This document shows positions 48,101 through 58,600 of a stretch of 64,000 nucleotides of DNA, piece by piece; the first letter of the stretch is position 1; each line of letters begins with the position of its first letter. Under the pieces are notes generated by a model. It saw nothing but the letters and a program-made list of their open reading frames with translations, was not told the origin of the DNA and searched no databases. The position numbers and the translations under genes are program-made. The stretch is from Nematostella vectensis. Its lineage: Eukaryota; Cnidaria; Anthozoa; Actiniaria; Edwardsiidae. The stretch lies in contig NC_064045.1 in NCBI RefSeq assembly GCF_932526225.1, forward strand, positions 10,816,022-10,880,021, read 5' to 3'.

Positions 48101-48249
48101 GTGTTGACCAGGATGCCGAGTACAGATACGGTACAAAACCAAGTGTAGATGGTGCTTTGTTGTACCCCGTGGAGGGGAGGTGTGGGGCATTGCCTTGCGG
48201 CCCTTTTGTTGACGGGTATGAGCTGACATGCGCAGTTTGCACCAAGTGA
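45187..48249 (+). CDS. Secreted short-chain collagen C4-like protein
   Basis: Six exons: 45187-45341, 45723-45769, 46407-46442, 46877-46912, 47058-47210 and 47765-48249. All phases join to give 303 residues. The N-terminus is a signal peptide (MLLSAVGCVLLMSCLVNGA). Residues about 40-65 are heptad-like (STVQTLETKVTHLLNSM), a likely trimerisation coil. Sixteen Gly-X-Y triplets follow: four in each 36-bp exon and eight in exon 5. Exon 5 continues with the C-terminal domain (YTRWGKKSCPSGAQTVYRG), and exon 6 has GGGGYGHTGGASQYVC and paired CxxC-type cysteines. That C-terminal domain is the one I know from short-chain collagen C4 proteins of sponges, molluscs and cnidarians; it resembles non-fibrillar, spongin/collagen-IV-like short chains. 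It presumably forms small secreted trimers. Exons 3 and 4 encode almost the same 12 residues. Exon 6 contains a 12-base G run in frame. Confidence 0.9.
45978..46120. mobile_element. hAT-like repeat, inverse copy of the 19227 element, in a collagen intron
   Basis: Carries TGTATTTTAGATAAT, ACTGTATTTTTGGCTGCTAG and GGCCACCCCCCTGGC, the complements of 19227-19333, plus a second end (GCGGATTAGCCAGG). It lies between exons 2 and 3 of the collagen gene. Confidence 0.7.
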
Positions 48250-48312
48250 TCAGAAGTTCATTGTTAAAAAGGTTAATAGTGTTGTAAGATTAATAAGTGC
48301 CTAAATAAGATG

Positions 48313-48318
48313 ATTAAA
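48313..48318 (+). terminator. ATTAAA polyadenylation signal of the collagen gene
   Basis: ATTAAA 64 bp after the stop codon, followed by AT-rich sequence and a second ATTAAA. Confidence 0.45.
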
Positions 48319-48669
48319 CAATTAAAAACAATAGCTGACCGTTTTATTATTATTTTTTTAAATCCTTTAACAGTCAACGGAGTTTTGGTAATTTATGATG
48401 GCCAGACGTAAAATACCCATAATGAGCTTATGGAGATTATTTTAAATGGAAAGACAGGGGTAGATTCAGTCCATTCTTGTTCAAGCCCTACACCTCTGAA
48501 TGAAAACAGCATCCACAGAACAACCTCCCATACCCCTCCTGGGACACGCTCTTTGCCAATGAAAAAAATCACGCTCATTCTAAAAAAAGATAGAACCTCG
48601 ATATAACGGTATAAGAGGCAGGAAAATTATAAAAATCGCTTATAGGACCCGAAATGTTTACCTTGAATT

Positions 48670-48965
48670 ATTGTTGTCTCGTTATATGAGACGTTGTATC
48701 GTTATATGAACTATCATGTCGAGGGTCGTCATATCGAGTATCGTTATATCGGGTAACGTTATATTGAGTGCCGTTATATCAAGTGTCGTTATATCGAGTA
48801 CTGTTATATAGAGTATCGTTATATGAACTATCGTCATTTCGAGTGTCGTTAAATAGAGTATCGTTATAATCGGGTATTGTTATATTGAGTGTCGTTATAT
48901 CGAGTATGGTTATATTAAGTATCGTTATATCGAGTATCGTTATATTAAGTATCGTTTTATCGAGA
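48670..48965. repeat. 16-17-bp repeat of CGTTATATCGAGTAT
   Basis: About 17 loose units of (G/T)TATCGTTATATCGAGTA, degenerate by substitution. It lies between the collagen gene and the 3' end of the long minus-strand gene. Confidence 0.85.
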
Positions 48966-49037
48966 TTCCAAATTACTTGCATTTCATCATACACTAGCTT
49001 TCATTTTTCTCCCATTTGAACGTGTATTGTATAAACT

Positions 49038-49451
49038 TTAGACACGATATCTAGCATTCCTAGTGCCCTTGGAGTCCTCCCAATGCGAACTGGACGGTAC
49101 TGGAGTTCCCATACGTGAAGTTGATGATGTTTCGGAAAATTCAGTTATCGTAATTGAATCATCACTAAATCTTGTGTTTGGCTCGGAGCTACTTAGACTG
49201 ACAGCTACGTCAGAGTAGCTTAGAACCGCTGGTCGTGGTCTGTCGGAGACTGGAGAAGAGGAATCCTCAACCGGTGGTTGGTTATACCTGCGGCGATTAA
49301 TCTGTTGAGATAAACTATTCATTAGTTTTCCATTAGTTTTCTTTATGCTATTAGATATGTTTCCATAGCTCGAAAATAAGGACACTATGGTGCTTTTCCA
49401 ATTTCTGAAGTAAGGGGTATTGTTAAGAAAAGTTTTAAAAGTATTATATAT
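49038..49451 (-). CDS. Candidate 3' exon of the long unrecognised gene
   Basis: A frame ending in a stop at 49038 reads NISNSIKKTNGKLMNSLSQQ, then serine-rich, acidic sequence resembling in style the C-terminal part of the 49941-54254 protein. It has no ATG. A strong acceptor (CTTCAG, exon from about 49398) would put it out of frame after the AAG|GTAAGC donor at 49941; a weaker one (GTAAAG|ATATAT, exon from 49451) keeps the frame. Hence it may be the last exon, but the join is unresolved. Confidence 0.35.
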   Translation of the reverse strand: MYNTFKTFLNNTPYFRNWKSTIVSLFSSYGNISNSIKKTNGKLMNSLSQQINRRRYNQPPVEDSSSPVSDRPRPAVLSYSDVAVSLSSSEPNTRFSDDSITITEFSETSSTSRMGTPVPSSSHWEDSKGTRNARYRV

Positions 49452-49940
49452 CTTTACTATTATAAGCGTTACGTCTGTCGGGTAAACGTTTTTGATTGGT
49501 CGAGCGGTATGACGTCATTAACCTGCACAAGCTTTTGCACGAGAATTCTTACAGGCGCCATTATGGAAAACACAGAAAAACATTCCGAAAACCCTGAGAA
49601 GTATTCTGAAGCTCTACGTAAGGTACATTTATTATCGTCACAAGGTGACGGGTCCTGTTCTGGTTAAATATTGGAACTTTTTATCTTATTGTCGCTGTGT
49701 CCTTATCACAGTGACAATATCACGTAAAGCGCAATACCACGTTAACTGTCTTATGTATTCTGTTGTTTTGTGTGTTTTTGCGGGTGGAAAGAAACACGCA
49801 CGTCCGTTTGAGCCTCTGGTAAAAAAAAACAGGCATCCGAAGTATTGTAATTTAACCGCGAAACGGTCTATTCTATTTGAAAATAATTTATATTTCGCCG
49901 ATAGTCTGAATCTAAATATTCAATCGGTGATAATGCTTAC

Positions 49941-52900
49941 CTTCTCGTCCTTTGTTCCCAGTTTGTCTTGTCCTACCGCCCTTGGTTTACGCGCCTTCTT
50001 CTCAGAAGACTTTAACACGAGCTGTTTGCTCGACAAATATGGGCGCTTCTCCAGTTTCTGAAGCAAATCCCTTATGGTTTCAAGTCCTTGCAGAGGGGAG
50101 TCCAACGGCTGCCTCCCCCTCCCCCCAGGTGACATAGCCCCTCCCCTCCCGTCTGGGGATTTCCCTTGTCCAATCCGCTCCGGTGTTATTTGTCCCCTGT
50201 CCTTTCGCGAATGCTTTCTCGTGGGCGTAATCGATTTTGCTCTTTTTTGCAACTTTTTTTCCAACTCGTGAAGCCGCTTTTCAAGATTATTTCTCTTTTT
50301 TGATTGCCTTTCGGAATTACGGGAGGAACGTATTTGATCTTTATGCTCTGGCGTTGGTTTAGTCAGTCGAGAGTCTCGGAGATGAACAATGTCTTCATCC
50401 GATAGGTACGATTGGAGTTCAGACATGATCGAGGTGTCCGTACTTTGCACATCCCCTAATAAAGACTGTACTGTGGATATGATGTTATTTGGAGATTGTG
50501 CAACATCCGAAGATCGCGGCGACAATGTTGCAAACTCGTGCGCGACTCTTTCATCTTTATACCACTGTGGTCGGCCATTTACGGGTGCAACATCTGAGGA
50601 TTGTGGCGACAGTGTTGCAAACTCGCGTGCAACTCTCTTATCTCTATAGCCCTTTGGTCGATTATGTATGGACGCTACTCTATCTTGTCCACGCACGAAC
50701 ACCTGCGCTCCTGTATCATTTCTAGTTGTTCCTTGAGCTTTAGCTTTGTGACACACAAACGCCTCCGAGTCTTGCGCCATATTCGCCTGCTGCATTCGAC
50801 TTCTCATCGATTCTCTTTTACCAACGACGACCTTCCGATTTATTTCACAATCGCCAGACATATCACTATCGACCGCGTATCCGCGATTAATAGTGCTAAA
50901 TCCCTTATGTCCTTCTTCCTCTAGCCTCTGAAGCCTCGCTTTCATTGTCTCTCGGCCACTAATGATAGGCCTGGAACTAGGTGCTACTTTCTGTTGAGCG
51001 TTTCCTAAGAAATAAGACTCGGATTTACTTGTTAGAAAAGGCCTCTCAATTATCATGTCTTCCGTATTGACCGTTCTTAACGTGCTTGCTTTTTTGTTGT
51101 ATTTTCTTTCTACAGAAAGGAATTTCATTTCTTCAGTATTTGGTACGATTTCCTGAAGGTATTTATTTCGAATCACGTCCAGTTCTGCGTCATCGTCGGA
51201 AGAGCTTTCGTAAGATATAAGAGGATTCTTGGAAATAGACTGAGCTGTGTAGTTCAGGTAGTCGTGCTCAGCCACAAGGCCATTAGACATATTCCTTTTT
51301 TCGGAATTTTCAAAATTTCCAAGAGGACTTTGTCCATCCACATCTTTGCAATCCACATTTTTTTCTGTAAAATTCCGTCCAGGGACTCTTCTTGAAACAT
51401 CGCTTATAAGTTTACTTTTTCCTGGATTCGTTTCTCCATTAAAATCTCTAACATTGTTTTGTCCAGCAAAACATTTTCCAGGCATCGCATTCCCTTGAAT
51501 TGTATTCTCTGTATATTTCATGGGTGTCGATCCTAGGGGCGTAGCACCCGGTACACTATTGTCACTGCAAGTATACTGATGTATAGATTGATCACGTTCT
51601 GTGCTTCTCGCATTATCTTTTGCCGTACTTGAACTATGCAAGACAACCGGGGCATCAATATCAATGACTATAGAGTTAGTAGCCGCATCCGTCTTCCCCT
51701 GTTGGCTCTGTCCTCCAGATATTTTCAGAGTGACCCTTTGGTTTGGTCTGCCAGTGTCCACACCGTCGCGTTCATTATCTAATATAACTACACCTTTGCT
51801 TGTTGTGCCAGGTTGGCCTACTTGAACTGAATGCCGTGTTCCTGTAGTCTCAGCACCCAGATACTGTCCATTCAATGCTGCAGAGGTATCCCCCAGCATA
51901 GAAGTCTTAACTCCTTCACTTACCACACGAGAGGAAGCTTTAGATTCTTCTACAAGGCGGGGCTGTAAGGTTTCGGCTTCGTTTGCTGTGCGGGGCTCAG
52001 CCTTTACAACTTCTTCTTCAGCGTCAAAAAACTCATCATCCGAGTCCTCTTCAAAATTCACTTGCGAGTCTTGAGTCTCTGCCGCAGCTGGCACGGACTC
52101 CGCTGGTTTGTTCTTCCTAACCATCGCTACCAGGCGCACGACAACACCCACTACCGTCCTTATGATACCCACCAGTCCGCCTTTGCCTCCACCCTTTCCC
52201 ACAGAGGCTGCGATACCAGCCAGACCAGCACCGATATCACCCCCACCGTCATCCGCACTTCTTGCCCCAGCAACAGGAACACCTTCCTCTTTCCCCGGGG
52301 TTTCATCTTTCTTCCCTGAAGCACCCTCCGATGTCTTTGCGTCTCCGCCTAACTCAGCACTAGATGCAGTGTCCGCAGATGCCCCATCGCCGCCCTTTTT
52401 ACGGTTCAGCGCTCGCATTATCACCCGGAAAAGCCGCACGGCTATTTGTAATAGCCCGCCTGTTCGTCGCTTCGCTTCGTTGAGCCCTTTAGTAGCCTGA
52501 TCGTTCAAGCTTTTTGTTGCCGCACTTGTAGACCCAGCAAAGTCCTTGGCGTCATCCATGACGCTCTCGATGGCTTCGGCTCCCAAAAGCGAATTTATCC
52601 CAGTTTCTACAGAACCTTTAGAATTATTTCCCTTAACAATCTGTTCTCTTGAACCGATAGGATATGCACTCAAAGTCGTTGTGTTTCTTCCTAACTCGTC
52701 TACTTTTTCTGTGTCCTTGGTTCCGCTGACTCGGTTTAAGTTCTCATTGAATGAAAATAACCCCTTGGTTGCAACAGCTTCAATATCGGACTCAACATCA
52801 GTTTTTGACAAGTTGGTCCTTTCGAATTCAGTTCTCAAATTTTGTGGCTTAACCGATGTCACACACTCCAAACTGCCTATTTCACCAATTAAATACCCAC

Positions 52901-54254
52901 TTTCAAGTTGATACTGGCGAGATGTTGGTCCTGATTGAAGAAAGTCATTCTTTTCTAGCAAACTTATATCACTTTCTACAGAAGAAGCTTTCAGTGTCGA
53001 CTTGAATGATACCTTATGATTTTTGCCTTTCTCGGGTAAATACTGAGTTCTTTTATCTCTTCTAACAGTGCCATCTTGTTGTGCTGCATTGCAAGATACC
53101 TTATCCACGGATTCCCCTTTTGTATCTGTTTTCAAACCGTTTGACAATAGCTTCACACCAGCTTTGGTAGCAGCTGAATTGGCTTCCTGCGTTAGCTTAC
53201 CAGAAATAAAGTCCACTTCTCGATACAATCCCGAGCCAAGCTTTGCAGTCCCTGTTGCTTGAAGTAAAGGGTTTCCTTTTAATCCATCTAGAGAATGTTT
53301 GCCTGCTTTACCTGCTAAACTCGTCGCTTCTTGTGAAAGCTTTCCGCCAATAAAACCAACCTCTCTTATCAATCCGCTGCTTATTGAAGATACACCAGTC
53401 TTGTGTAGGACGTCAGTAGTGTTCTTGTTCACAAGTCTCCCAACTTCTGAAGATCCATGTTGTACAAGACTTGCAGCCTTTAATGAGTCGCTTTGTACGG
53501 CTTTGACAAGCTCCCCGGTTTCTCTTTCGAGCTCTTTGCTCGCCTCAACAAGTGTTATCCCGGATTTGTTTTGTTTTGCTTCGTTAGGTGGGCTTTGGCC
53601 ACCTGTTGTCGTAGGCATAACATCTTGATTCACCTCCTCTTCAGCGCTCTCTTTACCCCTTCCTCCTTTAGTCAACTTTGCAAGCAATCCAACAACAACG
53701 ACAATCAATCGAATGGCCTTTCCGAACGCACTTGGACCCGGAGCACCTTCATCTACTCTCGCACCTAACTGGGGTTCCTCGGGGTTTTCTCCTGGGTCCT
53801 TCTCTGTTTCCTGGCCATCTTCCTCCTGCTCACTGTCGCTACCATAGTCACCGACCCCCAGACCTCCCTCGTCATCTATCTCCCCAGCAACCTCATCCAC
53901 CACCTCAATGATATCGTCCAACATCTCCAAGGCATCTCCAAGCCCATCAAGTCCAGCAGCATCCGCGTCACGCTTTCCTTTGCGCTTTTTTGATCCAAAT
54001 AAAAATACCCCAATGGTAACTACAAAGGAAAAGGTCGGGAAGAAAGTCATCTTCCACCCTGAGAACCCAAACATTGATAAGAGATCCTTGATCAGACCCA
54101 TCGAGGAGTCGATGACAGCGAGGAAAGTAACGATCTCGAACATGAACTTTTCAATGTAGTCACCGAAGTCTTCCACGATCTGAAGAAGTTCTTCGGTGAT
54201 AGTAGGCTGCTTTCCGTCGACGACATCGACTTCTAAGCTCTCTTCCACATCCAT
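49941..54254 (-). CDS. Unrecognised protein of about 1,440 residues in one exon
   Basis: Open from an ATG at 54254 (MDVEESLEVD; five codons after an in-frame GTG) to a GTAAGC donor at 49940, so one further exon is expected. Not recognised. Residues about 65-90 form a hydrophobic pair ending in KKRKGKRD, so membrane association is possible. Three later segments alternate hydrophobic and basic residues (RLIVVVVGLLAKLTKGG; QIAVRLFRVIMRALNRKK; VVGVVVRLVAMVRKNK) and could be membrane-bound amphipathic helices. Between them are glycine/acidic low-complexity stretches (FEEDSDDEFFDAEEE), two related units (REVGFIGGKLSQEA and REVDFISGKLTQEA), a duplicated 29-residue unit (VAREFATLSPQSSDVA and VAHEFATLSPRSSDVA), and a coiled coil (LEKRLHELEKKLQKR) near the C-terminus. 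The repeats suggest a fast-evolving, lineage-specific protein. The long intact frame supports real coding; function is unknown. Confidence 0.72.
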
Positions 54255-55472
54255 CTCACAAAGATGCACTTATACAATCTTGGGTATTGTTTAAGGATTG
54301 CTAAAGTTCAACTTAAATTGCAAATGTATGACTTTTTTCGGGGGTTATTGAAACCACATGTTGACATTTCATTGGAGCATCCATTTCGTGTTATTTTCAG
54401 ACACCTCAGATCAACAGGACAAAATAAGTGATAGTAAGATCTCTAGTTCCCAAAACGGCAAGCCTCTGTCCTTTACTTTTTCGTCTTTGTCATCGCCAAC
54501 AATGCCGCACATTTTCCTTTACAATTTGATATTCATGCCCATCCTTGCAAAATATCTCCAACTGTTATTGAAGTTCGATCTAAAACACGTTCCTGAGATG
54601 TACCTGATCACTGAATTTAAAAACATGCGACAAGAAAAAGGAAGATACAATAAACATCGCTTTTGGGGAAAATAATAGCTGAACTCTATAAAATACCAAA
54701 ACAAAAAACTCAAAGAAGCTTTGACAACACTGTCAAAATCTCGCTGTAGAATGATTTTCCATTTATAGGCATTTTTCCTAATATTTTGAAAACACCTTTT
54801 GGCACCCGTATTCCAACAGAAGCAAGTGCTTTACTTAGTACAAACAATGTTTTGCTTTTGCAAAAATAAACAAATTATTAACCCACCACCATTAGCTTTA
54901 TAAACTGACCCGGCGTAATTTCTGGGCTGGGTTTCCTGTGGTTAGGAAACAGTTGGCTTTTGGCGGCAACCAATACAATACTTGGGACTAGGGGGACTGG
55001 GAGGAGGACTGGTTCCCTGTCAAAATTTCCAGTGACCCAGGGGAGGGGGGGAAGGGGGTAAGAACAAGTACAACAAGTACGTTTAGCTCTTTAATGAAAA
55101 GGCGAAAAGGTATAAGTAATAAAATCCAAATTCATTCTGCTATCTATATAAATGTTTGATTGTAAATAATTCGCTAATTTATGACATATGAAAACTATTA
55201 AAACTATTGAGACACCGTCTCAATATTGGTGCATTATTACTCCTTCGATCATAAATCTCTTTTGAGTATATATAAAAATACCACGAGATGTACCATTTGC
55301 TTCAAGCCTGAAAAGTGGCTGTTAGCCGTCATTTTGTCATTCTAGCATTTAAAAGGTGCGGGCGCCCGCTGAGCCGCCAAGCCCTTCACAGACGACAATT
55401 GTTGCATGCGCTTTGCTTTGCACGCGCTACACGAATCACGTTCTTGTAGCTCGCAACGCAACAAAAATTGAA
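54255..55472. other. Spacer 5' of the long gene and 3' of TECPR1
   Basis: Two genes flank it on the minus strand. It contains a G-rich stretch (54980-55060) and no recognised exon. The 5' control region of the 49941-54254 gene must start here, but no TATA box is clear. Confidence 0.4.
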
Positions 55473-55610
55473 GGGGTCGACCACAATAACACGGATTCAA
55501 AAGTATCCGGATTCGCTGGATCCAGCGCGCGTGTAAGTGTGGACGGAAGGCCTAAACGTATCAAAAAGTATACGAATCCAAACGAATCCGTGTTAGTGTG
55601 GACGGGCCCT
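55473..55610. mobile_element. Foldback MITE with CACACTAACACGGATTCG-type ends
   Basis: ACCACAATAACACGGATTC at the left and CGAATCCGTGTTAGTGTGG at the right are inverted; internal arms GTATCCGGATTCG and CGAATCCAAACG also pair. 138 bp, non-coding, just downstream of the TECPR1 stop. Confidence 0.7.
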
Positions 55611-55668
55611 GAAGTGCAAATTACAGGACCAATTTCCTCGTGTGACATGGCCTTTAGTAGACTTGGCA

Positions 55669-58600
55669 TCAGACACGCACAGCTGTTGCACTGTCAAAGT
55701 CATCGTCGGAGAAACTCATTTCCACCGTGTCTTCACTATAGGAGCTATAAATATCTATGTTACTCAGGTCTAACTTGTTTTGCAGGGAGTCGACCTTCAA
55801 GAGGAGAGGGCTTTCTGCCACCTCCTCCCCTTCGTCTACTTCACTTAGGACATCTGGAGGGTCCCCACGGCAACAGACATTCCACCAGTGGTCCTGAGAA
55901 GTCATGGAAACAGGGGAATTATATAATATATAATCACTATATATAGACAATGACAACAGACATTCCACCAGTGGTCCTGAGAAGTCATGGAAATAGAGGA
56001 ATTATATAAACATGACAACCATATATGGACAAAAGACATTCCACCAGTGGTCCTGAGAAGTCATGGAAATATAGGAATAATATAAACATGATGACCATAT
56101 ATGGACAAACAGACAATCCACCAGTGGTCCCGAGAAGTCATGGAAATAGAGGAATTATATAAACATGATGACCATATATGGACAAAAGACATTCCACCAG
56201 TGGTCCTGAGAAGTCATGGAAATAGAGGAATTACATAAACATGATGACCATATATAGACAAACAGACATTCCACCAGTGTTCCCGAGAAGTAGAGGAAAC
56301 AGAGAAATTATATAAACATAATGACCATATATGGACAAAGGGCACATTCCAATTGGTCTAGAGAAGTCATGGAAATGGGGGAGTTATATAAAGACGAAAA
56401 TAAAAATAGGTCCGAAAGATGCGTGCATGTAGCATGTGCGTAAAAGACGGGTGGTGTGGTATGAAAGTGGTAACGATAAGGATAGGAGGAGGTCGAAGAA
56501 ATAAAAGGTCCAAGAGTGAAAACAGACTCAGCAGTATAATGCTAGTTGGCGAGATCTCGAAAACCTACCGGCAACGTAATTTCCCACCCAACCCCAATGG
56601 GGTTATCTTGCGTGACTTTGTAACGCTTCTCGATGGATCCCGCGTGACACATGTAAACCTGGAAATAACAATGATTGGTGAATGAACTAGCCACATCTGC
56701 GCGTGATACTTGCTAGGAAGCGGATTACTTGTGAAATCATGCGACGTAGTGACAAATGCGACCTCAAGCGTGACTTGTGTGTCTTACTGTGAAACATGCG
56801 ACCTCGAACGTGACTTGTGTGTCTTTGGGTGTAAAATTCGGCCTCGAGCGTGACTTAGGCGCCCTAGTGTAACAAAGGCGACAAGAGCGTTTCTTGTGCG
56901 TCCCAATGTGACAAATGCAGCAATGAGTGAAAAATGCGATCCGGAGTGACACATCATCTAGCATGACACATCATCTAGCGTGACAAATATAACAAATGGT
57001 TTTCACTTACTTGGTCCTTGGGGCCCGCAGAGATGTGCGACACAATGCCCTGTTGGAGCTTCCATGCCGTGCCCTCCGGAAAAGTGTCCGTCACGTTAAC
57101 TCGAAACCATATCGTCCCTGACACACAGGTATACATTATAACTTAAATGACAATGTTATCATGTTTCTTCATTTAACTACAAAGTGGAATACAACAATAC
57201 AATACAAAAAGGAATACAACTACAAACACACTAAATAAACTGAATTTATGATAATATCCAGCAACATTATTTACAGTTGGGTGCTGTGGGGAGGGCACGC
57301 TGTTTTTCCCAGAATCGCACTCGGACTGTTGAGGGGGTGGGGGGGGGGGGGGGGGGGGTGGGTATAGCCCTCTAGACCATATTAGTCAATCTTGTTTTAA
57401 AAACTGTCGTTTTTCTAGCTCGCCCGGTCATTAGGCATTACATACCATATTTGGGAGTCCGCTTCAATCACATTTATCGCTTTTTTATCGCTCTAGAGCT
57501 TTGTAAATCGAGAATTTTCACGTAAACTTGCAGGAATTCGTGTTTACTACGATTTTGCCGGCAGCCATCTTGGAAATGAAGCCTAGTCCCTAACGTTTCA
57601 GAATATCACAGGTCTCCCGGGCGCTCGCCCCAGTCTCTTTTAGACCATTTAGAACAACGACAGCCATTGATTGATATGGTCAATACGTATTTGGGTACTA
57701 CAGAAACTCAGATTTTCTTTTTGGCAGCAAGCTTAGATTAATGAAAAAAATCCTTGCTACGCCTCCTCCTACAAATCAACTTTTTATCGTTAATTCTTCT
57801 TCTAGCGCCCTGAAAGCTGTAAAGCAGGCCTTTACATAAATATAGGGCGTGGGAGAGGGGGCGATACAGAAACATTAAGAAAATATTTTGTAAAACAGGC
57901 CATTTTTCTACGATTTAAAAGAAAAACACGACCCTGGGGATCCTGCTTATTTGAGAACAAGACTTCTTGATACTACCTGGTGAAGGGGCACCTCTACCTG
58001 GTATATACAGATGCCCTGATCATCATCGGACAATTATGAATTCGTTTGAAGGAAATAAGTTCTGTAGATCTTACCATCTTTATCGCGAGCCCACACTGAC
58101 GAAGCTCCAGCGGAGACTTGTACGAGTAATGGCGGACGCTCGCTGATATGAAACCACCGGGCCCCTAACATATACAAGGCTTAATCACCGGGACCCTAAC
58201 ATATACAAGGCTTAATCACCGGCACCTAACATATACAAGGCTTAATCATCGGATCCCTAACAAAAACAGTCGAGACAAGTCGACAAGTCGAGAGTAAACA
58301 CAGCAAGATAATAACAGGACCTAGATTATCAGGAGTCTTTATCATTCCATTGTCCTGCTTTTCAGACATGTCTTATTTTTACCTGTAATCTTGTTCTCTT
58401 CGAATCCTGCCCGAAAGTAGGCAGTACCATCCTCGGCAACGCCCCAGACATGCCCCTTGCCCCCAATGGAAATACTAACAAATGGGACATCTGTGATCAC
58501 GTGCTCCCACGACTTGCCCTGCGGACCAAAATCTCGAGTTAAGCAAACAGATTCGTTTACTTCTACAGTACCTTTAACTTTAAGGTAATACTGGGTGTTT

